Shown here: positions 45,315-62,200 of the stretch, piece by piece | Numbering within the stretch: the first letter of the stretch is position 1 | Layout of the letters: every line of letters begins with the position of its first letter | Origin: Hysterium pulicare CBS 123377 | Lineage: Eukaryota > Ascomycota > Dothideomycetes > Hysteriales > Hysteriaceae | Direction of reading: 5' to 3' | Length of the DNA stretch: 64,000 nucleotides | Assembly (NCBI GenBank): GCA_000467715.1 | Contig: AJFK01000639.1 | Coordinates: 1-64,000 of the forward strand | Notes under the pieces: generated by a model | What the model saw: the letters and a program-made list of their open reading frames with translations, nothing else | Database searches by the model: none | What the model was told of the DNA's origin: nothing | Translations under genes and position numbers: made by a program

Positions 45315-47025
45315 TTGTCGCAGACACGAGAATCCAACAACGGCTTGTCCGTCCCTGTCACTCCTTTGCCTTCACATTCCAGCGATAGCAACACCCCTCG
45401 TCCGCCATACAGCGTCGCATCGTCTGCCTCTGACCAAGCAGTGCTGACCACCGCCGGCGAATCACCGTATCCCCCTCCCTTCTCCTCTCTCTACTTCCCC
45501 CCCGAACCTCCCGCAGACGAACAGGATAAGGCCTGCGTCACCAGCTGCCAGAACGAGGCTCTGCCAGCCTTTGCTCCTGCGCCTCCCTTCACCGAATCAT
45601 CGTCCTCCGCCGCCGCTACTGCTGTCGCAGAAACAAAAGCTGCACTTCCACGAGACACAAAAGACGGCTCGAGCAGCAAGGATATCGACGACGGAGAACC
45701 TCCTCCACCCTACAGCGAAGGCTCAAGTCCCCTTGAATCGTTCACATACGTGATGGCATCTGCAGGAGGACCGGCGAGTATCATCACCCAGGTTTCACAG
45801 GGAGGTGGACCACCAATAAACACTCTAGGAGGTAAGGCTCCAACCCTCATGTAAACTTCTGGTTACTAAAGTCTTGGGACAGGGGGATCTGATGAGAATA
45901 TCACTCTCGAACTACGGTAAGATTGCTCAAACTCGCCTTCGGAGCCTTGACTCGGATGACTTACGCTCGAATACAGAGGAACCAGATTCACGTTATCTCG
46001 AGATGAACTTCTGACGCTACCTGAATTCGTGCTTTTGTCGCTATTTCCCAATGGCCTTCTGCCAGACGGCCATATGAATTCATATCACGATGGTGATGTG
46101 TATCCAGTAGATGTCGGTGCCAACGACTTTCCTCCTCCCCAATCTTCTCATAATCTCCGCCCCAATTCCATTCAAATGATCCACTTTCACCTCTCCAATC
46201 CTTCATTATATCTATCTGACAATATATATTATTCACAGTATGATCCCAAGTCTCTGCAATACATGCTAGAGTTTTTCCGCCATGTAGCACAAACAATTCC
46301 TACATCTCCCCCTTCTCCATCCACGCTCACAGGATCACCGGATCATCCTGCTGAAGCCGTCCCGATCGAACCAATGCATGGATCTGCACGAGACATGCTG
46401 CAGGATCGTGCCGGTATCATCGTGCTAAGAGAAGATCTGGATTTCTACGCCATTCCGCCTCGGCGTGATATTGAGCAAACAGAAATGATCGAGGTCAAAA
46501 GAGCCGCTGCCAAGGCATTGCTCAAGCAAGATGGTATCTTCTCAGGACTACGAAAAAGCGAAGAGCCAGGAACAACAGAGCAACATCTCATCGAAATGCT
46601 AACTGCGGGGTAAGTTCACCCCCTTGCTTACGTCTCCCATTGTAATAGAATACTGATGTGACAACTCATTAGCGGCTTCAATCATGATGATCGATGGGGT
46701 CACCGAGCAGGAGAACCAAACAAAGCGGTCATTTGCAGCATCGCCCTTGCACGGCTGCGCACCGACATCAAAGGCAATGATCTCGCAAACAGTAATGCCG
46801 TTGGCATGGCTCAGAAACTCCTTCTCTTCTGGCGAAAACCGGCAAGACGATGTTGGTGGGAGGGTGTCGAGTTGGATGATGTCGAGGGAGTGGAAGGCAA
46901 ACTTAAGGTGTGGATTCGGCGGGTCTGGACGCTTGAAATGGTTAGCTTTCCTCATCTCCTAAAAGCCTTTGCTGGCTGCTCAAACACATCTAACGACTGA
47001 ACAGAGCGTCATCGGCCTGCGCTAA
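45315..47025 (+). CDS. Whi2-like BTB/POZ growth regulator (start unresolved)
   Basis: It resembles the fungal group related to yeast Whi2, which activates Psr phosphatases in stress and nutrient signalling. Exons read 45315-45831, 45883-45916, 45977-46112, 46239-46609, 46673-46940 and 47005-47025, all in phase. The N-terminal third is a Pro/Ser-rich disordered tract (TPRPPYSVASSASDQ, EPPPPYSEGSSP). Then a BTB/T1-type fold spans two exons: ENITLELRGTRFTLSRDELL, TLPEFVLLSLFPNGLLPDGH, GDVYPVDYDPKSLQYMLEFF. The last part (QHLIEMLTAGGFNHDDRWG, ICSIALARLR, WWEGVELDDVEG, VWIRRVWTLEMSVIGLR) is conserved in the group. The first ATG in this frame is internal, at about 45752, so a 5' exon with the true start is probably missing. 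Intron 46113-46238 is 126 bp, a multiple of three, and free of stops. Confidence 0.7.
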
Positions 47026-51821
<4,796 letters not shown>

Positions 51822-52516
51822 TTTCCTCTTTCTTTTTCTCTTCGAAATGTTTCAACACACGACGTAATGAATTGGGATGATACCAAAAGTTGTCTTCAAC
51901 AGCATAATGGGTGCATATGGCGGTCCAAAAGATCGGCGGTGATATTTTCGAACTTGGGGTAATGGCGTTGCATCCAGGCTTGGCCCTTCAACAATGGCCA
52001 GGTAGAAAGCTGTTTGTACTAAAAGGGTTCTGCGAGGTGGACTCGAGGCGTCGCGCCTGGGTAGACACTGCCGTGGTGGCAGAAAACTCAACGATAGATA
52101 TCATAGTAATGGCTCGCTGTAAGCAGCCACTGAATCGAAGAAGGCAGGTTCCACACCAGCTACTGGAACAGATTGATTCATTCTCCTTTTCAGTCGTAAA
52201 GGTGAAACACATGCACAGTCCTCATTTCCTTAATCTTGAACTTCTGATTGATACCCCGTATCCTCATTGATACGTTCTCAGGCACTTAGTTGAAAAAGCC
52301 TAGCCTTTAGCTAATCCTCCATAAGAAACTGTGTAAGCATTGATAGTCTGAAGTATGCATGCAGATACTGAAAAAGCCTTACCTTATCAAACGCCCTTAA
52401 AATGCACTGAATCTGCCAACGCGGTGTGGCTGGCCGCGAAGTCCTAGAAGGACAAAACTATGTGAAGCCCCAGTCTCGTTAGAACGAAATTCTCCTTTTC
52501 CTGCCTCTCACTTCGT
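51822..52516. other. Intergenic between converging sah1 and prp31
   Basis: No gene is supported; both neighbours end here. Confidence 0.5.
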
Positions 52517-54256
52517 CTATCCCGTCTTAAATTTCTTAGTCGGAGGCAAATTCGGGACCTTAAAGCCTCCAGAATCAACCTTCGCCGGCTGAGTCGACCC
52601 AGGCGTGCCATTCGGTCCCCCAATCTGCGTGAAGGTTCCACCTTTGAACCATCGATCCTCATCCGCCTTCCTCTTCCTATTCATCTCGTCCCTGACCTTC
52701 GGATCCACAAGCTCCAACCCTTGCACAGGGGTAAATGCGATGGAACTCGTGCCCGTACCTCCAACACCACCGCCCACACCACTAGTTCGAAGCCCGTGGC
52801 CACCAAGCACTGTAGCGTTTCCTGCACCGATGCCTTTGAGAGACGATGCAGCGCCGCCGACCGAAGAGGCGGTACCGCCCCAGCCAGGGTTCTTCTTTGA
52901 TAATTTGGCGCGGGTGCGCTGATCGATTTGCTGCGCGCGAATACGGCCACTGTCCTGTGCCCCAATCATACCCATTCCTTTTGTCGAATCCGCGTATCCG
53001 ATTTCTTTCTCTTCTTTTCCGAACGCCATTCTGTTCTGTGCCTTCCTCAGTTCCGTCATGGCGACTGCCTCCTTCGCCTTTCTCGCTCTCCTACCACCGC
53101 GTTTTCTTGAAGGCTTGTCATCGGGGGCTGGGAGGGCGCGTACGCCCTTGTTGGGGGGTGGTTCGGTCAATTTGTCCAACCGTGTCGCACAGTCGTCTTT
53201 AAGTTGGAGGCCGGTGGATCCATCAGGGGATTCGTGGACTCGATCAACGCGGGCCGCGAGGATCACTTTGGCGCTGACAATGCGCATGGCTTGTTTTTTG
53301 AGATCCTGTCTAATGCCTTGGATGATGGGGGAGTGATATAAGAAGCCTTGGTGTCGTACGCCGACATTTGTGGCAAAGCCAGTACCGGAGGCTTTATTGG
53401 AGCCGAGAGGAGAGACGTTACAGGCGGGTGTCTTTGCGAGGCCGGTGAGTCCGCCGGCATAGTTGAGGAGTTGGGCCGCTGTTAGGGAGCCGATCAGGGC
53501 TGTAAGGTTGGGTGCGAAAATGTTCATGCGGGATTGGACGTAATCCGTTAGGATCTTTTTGGAACGGTCGAGTTGTAGCATCATGGAGCATGCTCTCATG
53601 ATTAATGCCAGTAAGGGCTCACTTAGATTCTCTCCTTGAGATCTTGTTGCTTCGACCGTTACAACCATGAGCGAGGGTCCGTCTAGAATGGATTTCAAAG
53701 GGACGCCGACGATGTTCTCGGAGGATTGGGATATAGATTTGATGTTGTCCATAGGTCCGTTGCCTATGATTGCGACTGTTTTTGCATAGTCGAGTGGATT
53801 TTTAATCAATTCTTCCAGATAGGGAAAGCGAACGGAGTAATGGTCGCGTATGAACTTGTGCACTATCTGAATTTCGCCATCGATGTTGGTTGACAGTGTG
53901 TTCGCCTCTGTCAAGAGCTGATACTCTGGGTTGTCTTCCACGGATCCGCCCTCATTCTTGGCTTCGGGAAGCTCTTTGAAACGCTCTATCTCCTTGAGCA
54001 CAGGCTGAAGCTTTGAGAGTAGAGACGTGGCGCTCTGTATGTCGCTGGGCCCTTTCTGTTTCTTCTGGGCCTCAAATTGCGCTTCCTCGTCCAGCATCTC
54101 CGTGTCTTCGTTTTCGCTAGGTGAGCCTCCATCTGCAAAATCCCTTTCTAGCTCATCAATATCTCCATTTATGTTTCCAGTGAGATCTCCCTGCATCTCG
54201 TCTTCGGAGCCGACATCCTCGAAGTCGGCGAGGAGTTCTTGCTCGAGCGTGGCCAT
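52517..54256 (-). CDS. prp31: U4/U6 snRNP splicing factor Prp31
   Basis: Prp31 holds U4/U6 snRNP and joins it to U5 to form the tri-snRNP. A single exon of 579 residues starts MATLEQELLADFEDVGSEDE. An acidic N-terminus is followed by a coiled NOSIC-type helical region (LTEANTLSTNIDGEIQIVHK, IRDHYSVRFPYLEELIKNPL), the Nop domain (LMVVTVEATRSQGENLSEP, NIFAPNLTALIGSLTAAQLL, GGLTGLAKTPACNVSPLGSN, GFLYHSPIIQGIRQDLKKQA, LAARVDRVHESPDGSTG), and a C-terminal Prp31-specific part with the basic run PSRKRGGRRARKAKEAVAMT and ENRMAFG-like QNRMAFGKEEKEIGY. It ends in KKFKTG. Its start codon faces that of clf1, another splicing factor, across 412 bp. Confidence 0.97.
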   Translation of the reverse strand: MATLEQELLADFEDVGSEDEMQGDLTGNINGDIDELERDFADGGSPSENEDTEMLDEEAQFEAQKKQKGPSDIQSATSLLSKLQPVLKEIERFKELPEAKNEGGSVEDNPEYQLLTEANTLSTNIDGEIQIVHKFIRDHYSVRFPYLEELIKNPLDYAKTVAIIGNGPMDNIKSISQSSENIVGVPLKSILDGPSLMVVTVEATRSQGENLSEPLLALIMRACSMMLQLDRSKKILTDYVQSRMNIFAPNLTALIGSLTAAQLLNYAGGLTGLAKTPACNVSPLGSNKASGTGFATNVGVRHQGFLYHSPIIQGIRQDLKKQAMRIVSAKVILAARVDRVHESPDGSTGLQLKDDCATRLDKLTEPPPNKGVRALPAPDDKPSRKRGGRRARKAKEAVAMTELRKAQNRMAFGKEEKEIGYADSTKGMGMIGAQDSGRIRAQQIDQRTRAKLSKKNPGWGGTASSVGGAASSLKGIGAGNATVLGGHGLRTSGVGGGVGGTGTSSIAFTPVQGLELVDPKVRDEMNRKRKADEDRWFKGGTFTQIGGPNGTPGSTQPAKVDSGGFKVPNLPPTKKFKTG

Positions 54257-54668
54257 GGCGTTGCGGGAAACGGGAACTTGTGAGGTGGCGTGAAAAGGAG
54301 AATTGGGTGCACTATATGGCGAGTGTCGCCACTAGATGCTGGAGGAGACCACAGATGTTGTGGGTTGAACAGTGGGCCTGATGTTCTGGTGTGGGTGAAG
54401 TCGCGAGGAGGGAGTTTTGAGTTCACATGAAGGTCAATATTATTCTGCCGGGCGGTGAGTCCGAAATTCATCTCGGTCCACTGGCCGCCAGGCTCTGAGC
54501 TTTATTTCATCAACCTCGCCCATCTTGTCAACCATTTACGACAACATCCGTGAGCTTAGTCAAGATCTCTGCTGTATTGCCATCATACCGACTCGCTAAA
54601 AGTATTCCTTCAGTTCTGCAAAACGCATATTCTCTGTGCTTAGGCAGGCCCGGCGCAAATCAACCGCC
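54257..54668. promoter_or_regulatory. Divergent promoter region, prp31/clf1
   Basis: These 412 bp separate two spliceosome genes transcribed away from each other, so a shared promoter is inferred. No specific element was assigned. Confidence 0.5.
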
Positions 54669-56747
54669 ATGGAGACCTCACGAGGCCCACCGCGGGTCAA
54701 AAATAAGGCTGCGGCTGAAGTTCAGATCAGTGCCGAACAGCTCCTCCGAGAAGCTGTTGATCGCCAAGAAGAGGGACTGAAAGCTCCCACCCAAAGATTT
54801 GCAGATCTCGAAGAGCTTCATGAATTCCAAGGCAGAAAGCGGAAGGAGTTCGAAGACTATGTCCGACGGAATAGGATCAATATGAACAACTGGATGCGCT
54901 ATGCTCAATGGGAACTCGAACAGAAGGAATTTCGCCGGGCCAGATCCATTTTTGAGAGGGCGCTTGATGTCGATAGTACTTCCGTCGTGCTGTGGATCAG
55001 GTATACCGAGGCGGAAATGAAGACGCGAAACATCAACCATGCCCGAAATCTATTTGACAGAGCCGTCACAATTCTTCCAAGGGTTGACAAGCTTTGGTAT
55101 AAATATGTGTACATGGAGGAGACGCTTGGGAACGTTGCGGGTGCCCGTCAAGTATTTGAGAGATGGATGCAATGGGAACCCGAGGAGGCTGCTTGGTCTG
55201 CGTACATCAAGTTGGAGAAGCGCTATGGCGAGTTTGAGAGGGCGAGGTCTATATTCGAACGATTCACTACCGTTCATCCGGAGCCGAAGAATTGGATCAA
55301 GTGGGCCAGATTTGAAGAGGAGAACGGCACCAGTGATCTTGTGCGAGAGGTTTACGGAATTGCTGTTGAAACACTTGGTGACGACTTCATGGACGAGAAA
55401 CTCTTCATGGCATATGCCAAGTTTGAAGCCAGGCTGAAGGAAATCGAGCGAGCGCGGGCTATCTACAAGTTTGCTCTAGACCGCATGCCCCGCTCGAAGT
55501 CTGTCAACCTCCACAAAGCTTTCACTCAATTCGAAAAGCAATACGGAGACCGTGATGGGATCGAGGACGTCATTCTGTCCAAGCGACGGGTACATTATGA
55601 GGAACTAGTCAAGGAAAATCAGAAGAATTACGATGCATGGATTGACTACGCACGCTTAGAAGAAACATCTGGTAACGTGGACCGAGTTCGGGATGTATAC
55701 GAAAGGGCGATTGCGCAAATACCACCGACCCAAGAGAAACGACATTGGAGACGGTACATCTATCTATGGCTGTTCTATGCGCTGTACGAAGAGATGACTA
55801 CTCAAGATATTGAGAGAACGCGACAGATTTACCAAGAATGCCTCAAACTCCTCCCGCATAAGAGATTCACCTTTGCTAAAGTCTGGTTGATGGCCGCTCA
55901 ATTCGAAGTTCGGCAAGGCCAGCTAACATCGGCTCGTAAAACGTTGGGCCAGGCGATTGGGCATTGTCCAAAAGACAAGCTGTTCAAGGGCTACGTTGAA
56001 TTGGAAATGAAACTCTTTGAGTTCGGGCGATGTCGCACACTATACAACAAATATGTATGTTGGAATGGTGCAAACTGCCAATCATGGATCAAATTTGCGG
56101 AACTGGAGCGAGGTCTGGATGACATCGACAGAGCCCGTGCAATATTCGAATTGGCTGTGCAGCAGCCAGAGCTTGACATGCCAGAGCTGCTCTGGAAGGC
56201 TTACATCGATTTCGAGGAAGAGGAAGGAGAATACGAGCGTACTAGACGACTTTACGAGAGGCTCCTGCAGAAGACAGATCACGTGAAGGTCTGGATCAGT
56301 TGGGCTCAATTCGAAATTGGCGTTCCTGAGGGTGATGAGGATGGCGACGAAGAAGAGAGGCCGGTCAGCGAGGAGGCCAAGGCACGCGCCAGGAAGATAT
56401 TCGAGAGAGCTTACAAGACGATGAAAGAGAAAGAGCTAAAGGAAGAGGTGCGTTCCAATTCTATCTATAGATGTATAGTGATGTACCTAACCTCATTGCA
56501 GAGAGTCGCCCTTCTCAACGCCTGGAAGTCTTTCGAGACAACGCACGGATCACCTGCAGATATCGAGAAGGTCGACGCTCAAATGCCACGTAAGGTCAAG
56601 AAGAGGAGAAGGCTGGACGATGACTCTTTCGAGGAGTACATGGACTATGTTTTCCCAGCAGACGACGAGAGCGCGGCGAAGATGTCCAAGTTGCTCCAGA
56701 TGGCTCACAAGTGGAAGCAAGAGCAGGGTCAAAATGGCGGCGCATAG
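54669..56747 (+). CDS. clf1: Spliceosomal HAT-repeat protein Clf1 (Syf3, Crooked neck)
   Basis: Clf1 is a scaffold of the Prp19-associated (NTC) complex needed to activate the spliceosome. Exons 54669-56447 and 56502-56747 give 674 residues, in the family range. It begins [20 protein letters not shown]. About 15 HAT repeats follow, each with the W/Y...A..E pattern: [93 protein letters not shown] and so on to [20 protein letters not shown] and [12 protein letters not shown]. The end has a basic run [20 protein letters not shown]. The 54-bp intron (56448-56501; donor GTGCGT, branch CTAACC, acceptor TTGCAG) is a multiple of three with no in-frame stop, so retention would insert 18 residues (VRSNSIYRC...SLQ). 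Confidence 0.97.
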   Translation: METSRGPPRVKNKAAAEVQISAEQLLREAVDRQEEGLKAPTQRFADLEELHEFQGRKRKEFEDYVRRNRINMNNWMRYAQWELEQKEFRRARSIFERALDVDSTSVVLWIRYTEAEMKTRNINHARNLFDRAVTILPRVDKLWYKYVYMEETLGNVAGARQVFERWMQWEPEEAAWSAYIKLEKRYGEFERARSIFERFTTVHPEPKNWIKWARFEEENGTSDLVREVYGIAVETLGDDFMDEKLFMAYAKFEARLKEIERARAIYKFALDRMPRSKSVNLHKAFTQFEKQYGDRDGIEDVILSKRRVHYEELVKENQKNYDAWIDYARLEETSGNVDRVRDVYERAIAQIPPTQEKRHWRRYIYLWLFYALYEEMTTQDIERTRQIYQECLKLLPHKRFTFAKVWLMAAQFEVRQGQLTSARKTLGQAIGHCPKDKLFKGYVELEMKLFEFGRCRTLYNKYVCWNGANCQSWIKFAELERGLDDIDRARAIFELAVQQPELDMPELLWKAYIDFEEEEGEYERTRRLYERLLQKTDHVKVWISWAQFEIGVPEGDEDGDEEERPVSEEAKARARKIFERAYKTMKEKELKEEVRSNSIYRCIVMYLTSLQRVALLNAWKSFETTHGSPADIEKVDAQMPRKVKKRRRLDDDSFEEYMDYVFPADDESAAKMSKLLQMAHKWKQEQGQNGGA

Positions 56748-57637
56748 GGCTAAGACGGGGGACGGGGGGAGCATCAGCCGGCTTCCATTGCAGTTGAGCT
56801 AGAGAACCTTGCATCGGTGCGGATAAGATTCTGGCCCCCGTCAGCTTGGAGGAGGAGGTGGTGGTTGTTTTTTCTGCGTGTTACCTAATTGGATCAGACC
56901 CAATCCACTGCAGAGTTACAACAAGGCACATGGCTGACGTTGATCTGATAAAGGCGACAGGGAAACGAATAGGCGTAGTGCCGGATCATTATACTGGATG
57001 CGGATCATTATATGGGATAGGCTTCTATTCAGCTATAGCCATGGCCGGCATATGAGGTCTCCTTGCAGTAGTATAGATGTCATGTTGGCCCAAGGCTGCA
57101 GATCCAATGCATTCCCACTCAGTCGCGATCCGAGCCAGCGGGTCCGGCTTGCGGGCGCATGGTTGAAGGCTCCAGGAACTGCATGGCTTTCCCATATCAT
57201 TGGGTGGCGTCCTTGCGATAACGAGGGCTGGGTGTCGGGTATAAAATGCTGCGATAGCCCGCCAGATGCTGCACAAGCCTGCCGATAACTCGTATCTGTC
57301 CACCTTCTTCCGGCCTCACCGCTCTCACCACCAAGACGATTCGTGGCAGCTGTTGCGGAGCATCTGGCGAGCATCAGGGCTGGTGCTGGTGCTGGTGGGG
57401 CTGCCCGCTGTCTCGCGTCGACGTTCGGGGTGAAGCAAGTAGCGCGGGGCATTAGGACCCAACGAGCATCATCAGGAAAAACATTCAGCACCGCTGGCTG
57501 TTATCAAGACCTCAACTCCCCAGAGACACCCCAGTCCTTTCTTCCCTCTCTTCTTTCTTCCCCCTTCGTCGTGCCCTCCCAGCTCACTTGTCGTGCACCA
57601 ACCCTCCTCTCCGACCCCTAGGTAATCAGATACCAGC
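56748..57637. other. Intergenic
   Basis: No gene is supported. A GCTGGT run lies near 57376-57399. The right end is a C/T-rich leader of the dehydrogenase gene. Confidence 0.45.
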
Positions 57638-59281
57638 ATGACCAAGCCCAAAGTTGTGCTGCTCGGAGAAATCGACCAGTGAGTTGTCCCATCTGTTTCC
57701 CTTAGCCTTCAATGCCCCGATACCGGCTTGTATCTTCACCTGCCAGCCTAGCATATCCTCAGTCTCCGTCTCTTTTGGCTCAGTTTTGTGCGCTGTTGTA
57801 TAGCAATCCCGGTCTTACCAGATTTGCACTTGCAGCGCCCACGAATCATGGAGCAATCTCTCTTCACTCGCCGAACTGGTCCAGCCCAAGGCCCGCAGTC
57901 GCTCTGAGTTCCTGGATGAGTGCAAGAGTGGGAAGCTGGATGGCGTTCTTGTCGCCTATCGCACCTTCAATAGTGTCGACATAACAGGACTGTTTGATGC
58001 AGAGCTGATCAAGCTGCTGCCGGAGAGTTTGAAGTTCATATGTCATAATGGTAGGTCTGGACTTACTATATTCTCCTTTGGCGCGTCCGTTTCCGTTCGG
58101 CACTGCATAAGTTGCGTAACGAAACCTGCAGCTCTTCCTTTTTGGAGTCGACGTCCAGGGGGTGAATTAAGCCTTCTGTTAAGCGGCTGAGACTGGGAAA
58201 ACTGTTGCATAGGGACAGGGTGTGCACGTGCGAAAGCGGAGCCCTCTTCTGAACTTTCAGCGGTTCCTCCAGCCGACAAACCACCTTCGCTATGTTCTTG
58301 TCAGCAATTGCAGACTCCGCTAACTCTACACTCCTTCAAAGGCGCCGGTTACGACCAAGTAGATGTCCATGCTTGCACAGACCGAGGAATCAAGGTGTCC
58401 AATGTACCAACAGCTGTCGATGACGCAACCGCCGATGTTAACATGTTCCTCATCATCGGAGCTCTTCGAGGTTTCAACACGTCCATGATTGCTCTTCGTG
58501 ACGGGAAGTGGAGAGGACATCCACCGCCGCCATTGGGACACGACCCGGAAGGCAAAACTCTTGGGATCTTGGGCATGGGTGGAATTGGTAGAAATCTCAA
58601 GAAGAAGGCAGAGGCGTTCGGCATGAAAGTTGTGTACTACAATCGCAGCAAGCTGAGCGATGAACTAGCGGGTGGTGCCGAGTACGTCAGCTTTGAGAAG
58701 TTACTTTTGGATAGCGATGTCATCAGTCTCAACCTCCCTTTGAACGTGAGTACGAGCTCTTTTCTTACTAATTAGACAGAATCTCAAGACCTAAATAGTA
58801 TAGTCATGCTAACGCTGTTTTTAGAAAAACACCCGTCACATAATATCCACTCGCGAGTTCGAGATGATGAAGAAGGGCGTGGTTATTGTCAATACCGCAA
58901 GAGGCGCTGTAATGGATGAAGCTGCTTTGGTGAAAGCCTTGGACAGTGGTCATGTAGCGTCTTGCGGCCTAGATGTATACGAGGAAGAGCCCAAGATACA
59001 TCCAGGACTGGTAGCTAACCCTCACGTGATGCTTGTGCCGCATATGGGAACTTGGACTGTCGAGGTGAGTCGCTTTCGCATTTCCAACGGATTGGCGGGA
59101 TCACAGCCGAAGACGTGGCATGGTTGAACGAACAGCATGCGTTTACAATGCTGCGGAATGTTGCTGACTGCTTTGTTAACAGACTCAAACTGCGATGGAG
59201 GAATGGAATATCAGCAATGTGCGATCTGCTTTGGAGAAGGGGGTACTGCGAAGCGCCGTGCCTGAGCAGGCAAATAAGTGA
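57638..59281 (+). CDS. D-2-hydroxyacid dehydrogenase (glyoxylate/hydroxypyruvate reductase type)
   Basis: An NAD(P)-dependent oxidoreductase of the D-isomer 2-hydroxyacid family. Exons are 57638-57678, 57836-58050, 58342-58745, 58825-59064 and 59183-59281 (332 residues, a normal length), all in phase. Landmarks are MTKPKVVLLGEIDHAHESW across junction 1, LPESLKFICHNGAGYDQVDV across junction 2, KVSNVPTAVDDATADVNMFL, the nucleotide site LGILGMGGIGRNLKKKAEAF, NTARGAVMDEAALV with the catalytic Arg, LDVYEEEPKIHPGL with the Glu and the catalytic His in VPHMGTWTVE joined to TQTAMEEW. The substrate (glyoxylate, hydroxypyruvate or an aliphatic 2-oxo acid) cannot be told. Introns 1 and 2 are long for the locus (157 and 291 bp), the last is 118 bp. 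Confidence 0.92.
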
Positions 59282-62200
59282 TTTAAGCAGCATGCCTACT
59301 TGGCTCTCCAGACCCCGACAGTAAAAAAATAACGGGTATTGAACAAGATTCGGACATATCTAGACAAGGCGGCGTTGAAAAAAGGTGGTGATTGAGCACT
59401 CGAGTATGTGAAACGATCTGCACGACCTGAAAAAGTCGGATATTGGAGGCTTTTGCACAATAGAGTTCTTATCGGGAGTTTAGCAATTGGCGTCATAGAC
59501 TGGGGCCAATAAGAGCGAAATAGATTGCCAAATACATCCAGTCATTTGATTGCTTTGCCCTTGGCTCGCTGCAGATATCGTGGAATATCATTTCCAACTC
59601 TTGAAGTTTGCATCCAACCCCACTCTCGCTGCGGAAAATCATAGTACACCCCACGAACATCGGCTTACCCACTTCCCGTTGCTTTTATCCTTTCCCGGTG
59701 ATGCCGACGTACGATTTGGTTGCGGAAGCCTTTTATCGCCCGTCCCGTTCCTGGTCCACGAAAATGGAGATGTGCGGGAGCGAATGCGTCTCCATGAGTG
59801 GACCATTTGTCATGCGCGCTTCTTCCTGGCGCACCCTACACGGCATTCGTCGTCCTACCTGTCAAAACACCTCTGCTCTGGTTACCTGCATGGTGAACCA
59901 TCCCATCATCCCATTCCATGCCTCCGGTCATCGCCAGGGACCGGACATCTCGTCGTAGTTCATGCCACGCAAAGGGAAGGTGTCGGGCGTAAAGGCGAAA
60001 CAAGCCGCCTGTAACGGTTGAAGATGCCATCTATGAACCGATGCAGGCTTCAGGAGAAATCGGTCGCTAAGATGCTTTTAGGAAAAATGAATTGCAAGGC
60101 GCCGAGCACATGCTTAAGAGCGAAGGCTAACCGCCACTACACGCTCGGTTGGCTGCGGCCTGGACAGCGGAATCCTTCTAGAAATGTGTCTTGCAGGACA
60201 GGACAGCTTCTCTTCAGGGTCAATCCCTGGGATTCCAACGACGCTCTTCTTGCATCATACCTCATCTCGTAACGCGAGAGACAACTAAGACACCTGTGTT
60301 ATTCCTTCGAACGGTAGCCAATTGGGATTGGGGGCATTGTCACCAGTTGCACAATAGCAACCCTACAACTTTGGCAAAGTCCGATGCCCTTCAAGGCTAA
60401 TCGTTCCTGCTACACTGCGCATGTCACTCGGTTTCATGTCGACCAACAGGTCACCGCTGCTGTCAGCTTGTTGTGTGATGTGACCATAGGCCCTGCCTTT
60501 TTTACCCGTTGACAGGTTCCGGTGCCACAATCTTCAACCGGCTGTATCTTGGGAACTGCCACCAGTCTCGAAACGCGCTCGGTTCATGCTATCCATCTTG
60601 GCTGTTTGATTTCGGGTGATAATCGAGATTTCGAGATGCAGGCTTATTAGGATAGCCATATCGTTCGGATGCTCCGTTCGCCTATCACAGGCGTCTCTGC
60701 ATGGATAAATTTTACACGAAATTTACTTGTCCTGACGTAGTTTTTCGCAGCCATATCTGTCCGGAGGTACACATTCATGGCGATTCACAGAAAGAATGGA
60801 TCATCGGCCCGTCAGACATCCGCGTGGGCCCCATGCCCCTGTCAGCTAACGTTCTGGCATCTCGCTCTACCCTCGTTGGCATCATATTTGCAGGTTAGGC
60901 TTTGAGATGAGATTGACGGCGTGAAGTTCGAGAGCTAAAGATAGATAATGACGCAGATATATAGTACCATAGCAAACGCAATCTAGTTAGAGCTAACCGA
61001 GAACACAGGCAGCAGTAGATGAAGATACAAACAGTGAATGCCGTGGTCGCCGAAACCAATCTATCTGAAGCCCTTGGACTGGGATAAAAGATAGCTACAC
61101 GAGGGAACATAGTCCTGTCCCATCTCGTCGCGCCTCGCGTAATGGGGCCCTGAGACAAATTCCCGGCCGCCCACAGGCGTCCCAGCGGAAGGGTACATCC
61201 AATATGTGAAAGGCTGATCAATGCCATGGATAATTTTGACATTCGCGAGCTACCGCCCGCTTTAGCAGTTGAACACAGACTGCAGTATGTAGTTGCTGGT
61301 GAAGCGGCGAACGACGGTGCTGGTCTCAGGGCTCGTCCCGTGCATTGGAACTTGATGCAGCCAAAGAAAGCTCTCTCCCCTGGGAGGAGTCGCATGCAGG
61401 TGAGGTCGGCCATATTGGAGCTTGACTAAGCTAGGGTGTTGTGAGGTTTGGGCCTAGCGCAGCTCTATTGGCAACACCTTTTTTCCCTTCCGTTTCTTCT
61501 GTCGCCATGTTGCTTTTCCATCTCACCTCACAGCGCTCCGCAACGGCGCACCCGGGCAGATTCTTCCATCGAGCTGGATATCTTTGTGACGTTCTCCAAA
61601 GCCTTTAGCGAACCGCTCTGCGCTTGACATCCTGGGAGTCTAAGGTCAAGCGAGCGACGACCCCAGACTTCAGCCAACGCTGGCATCGGTGCATCGTTAA
61701 GGTACGTTGACCGCGCCTCTGCATTTCATGACTTCTTTGTGCGCTCTCCCTATGCCCCCGGGCTGGATGCGCCTCCTGCGCTGCTTATGCCCCTCCGTTG
61801 ATGCCACCATCGCCGTCTGCACCCTTCTCCCTTCGTCCGCTCGAGAGCCGCCGCCAGTGCTGGGTCTGCCATGGCGACTTGCGGCCTTCACCAGCCACCT
61901 GCACCAGGCAGTTTTACACGCCTGCTCCACTTACCTTCCACGTTGGCTTAGGCCCAATCGCGGGCCACGCTGTGCGCCTTTATTGCTCGCATTCCACCTC
62001 TCTTTTGGCTCACGGCTGCTGGGCGCTCCCCCCCTTGCCCTCGCCTTTCTTTGGCACTGTCCTGCAAGCCGCCAGAACCCTTCCACAACCCGCTATTTTG
62101 CCGAGAGTTCAAAAGGCGCATTGCTGATCTCTCGTCTCCTCTCCTTAGTTTCACTGAGCTGTTCGCTACGTTGGTAGTGCCTCAAACCGAGGTCCCGTAA

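Noticed and set aside
61697-62177. Overlapping open frames on both strands
   Set aside because: Frames exist in several phases on both strands at once, a sign of base composition rather than coding.
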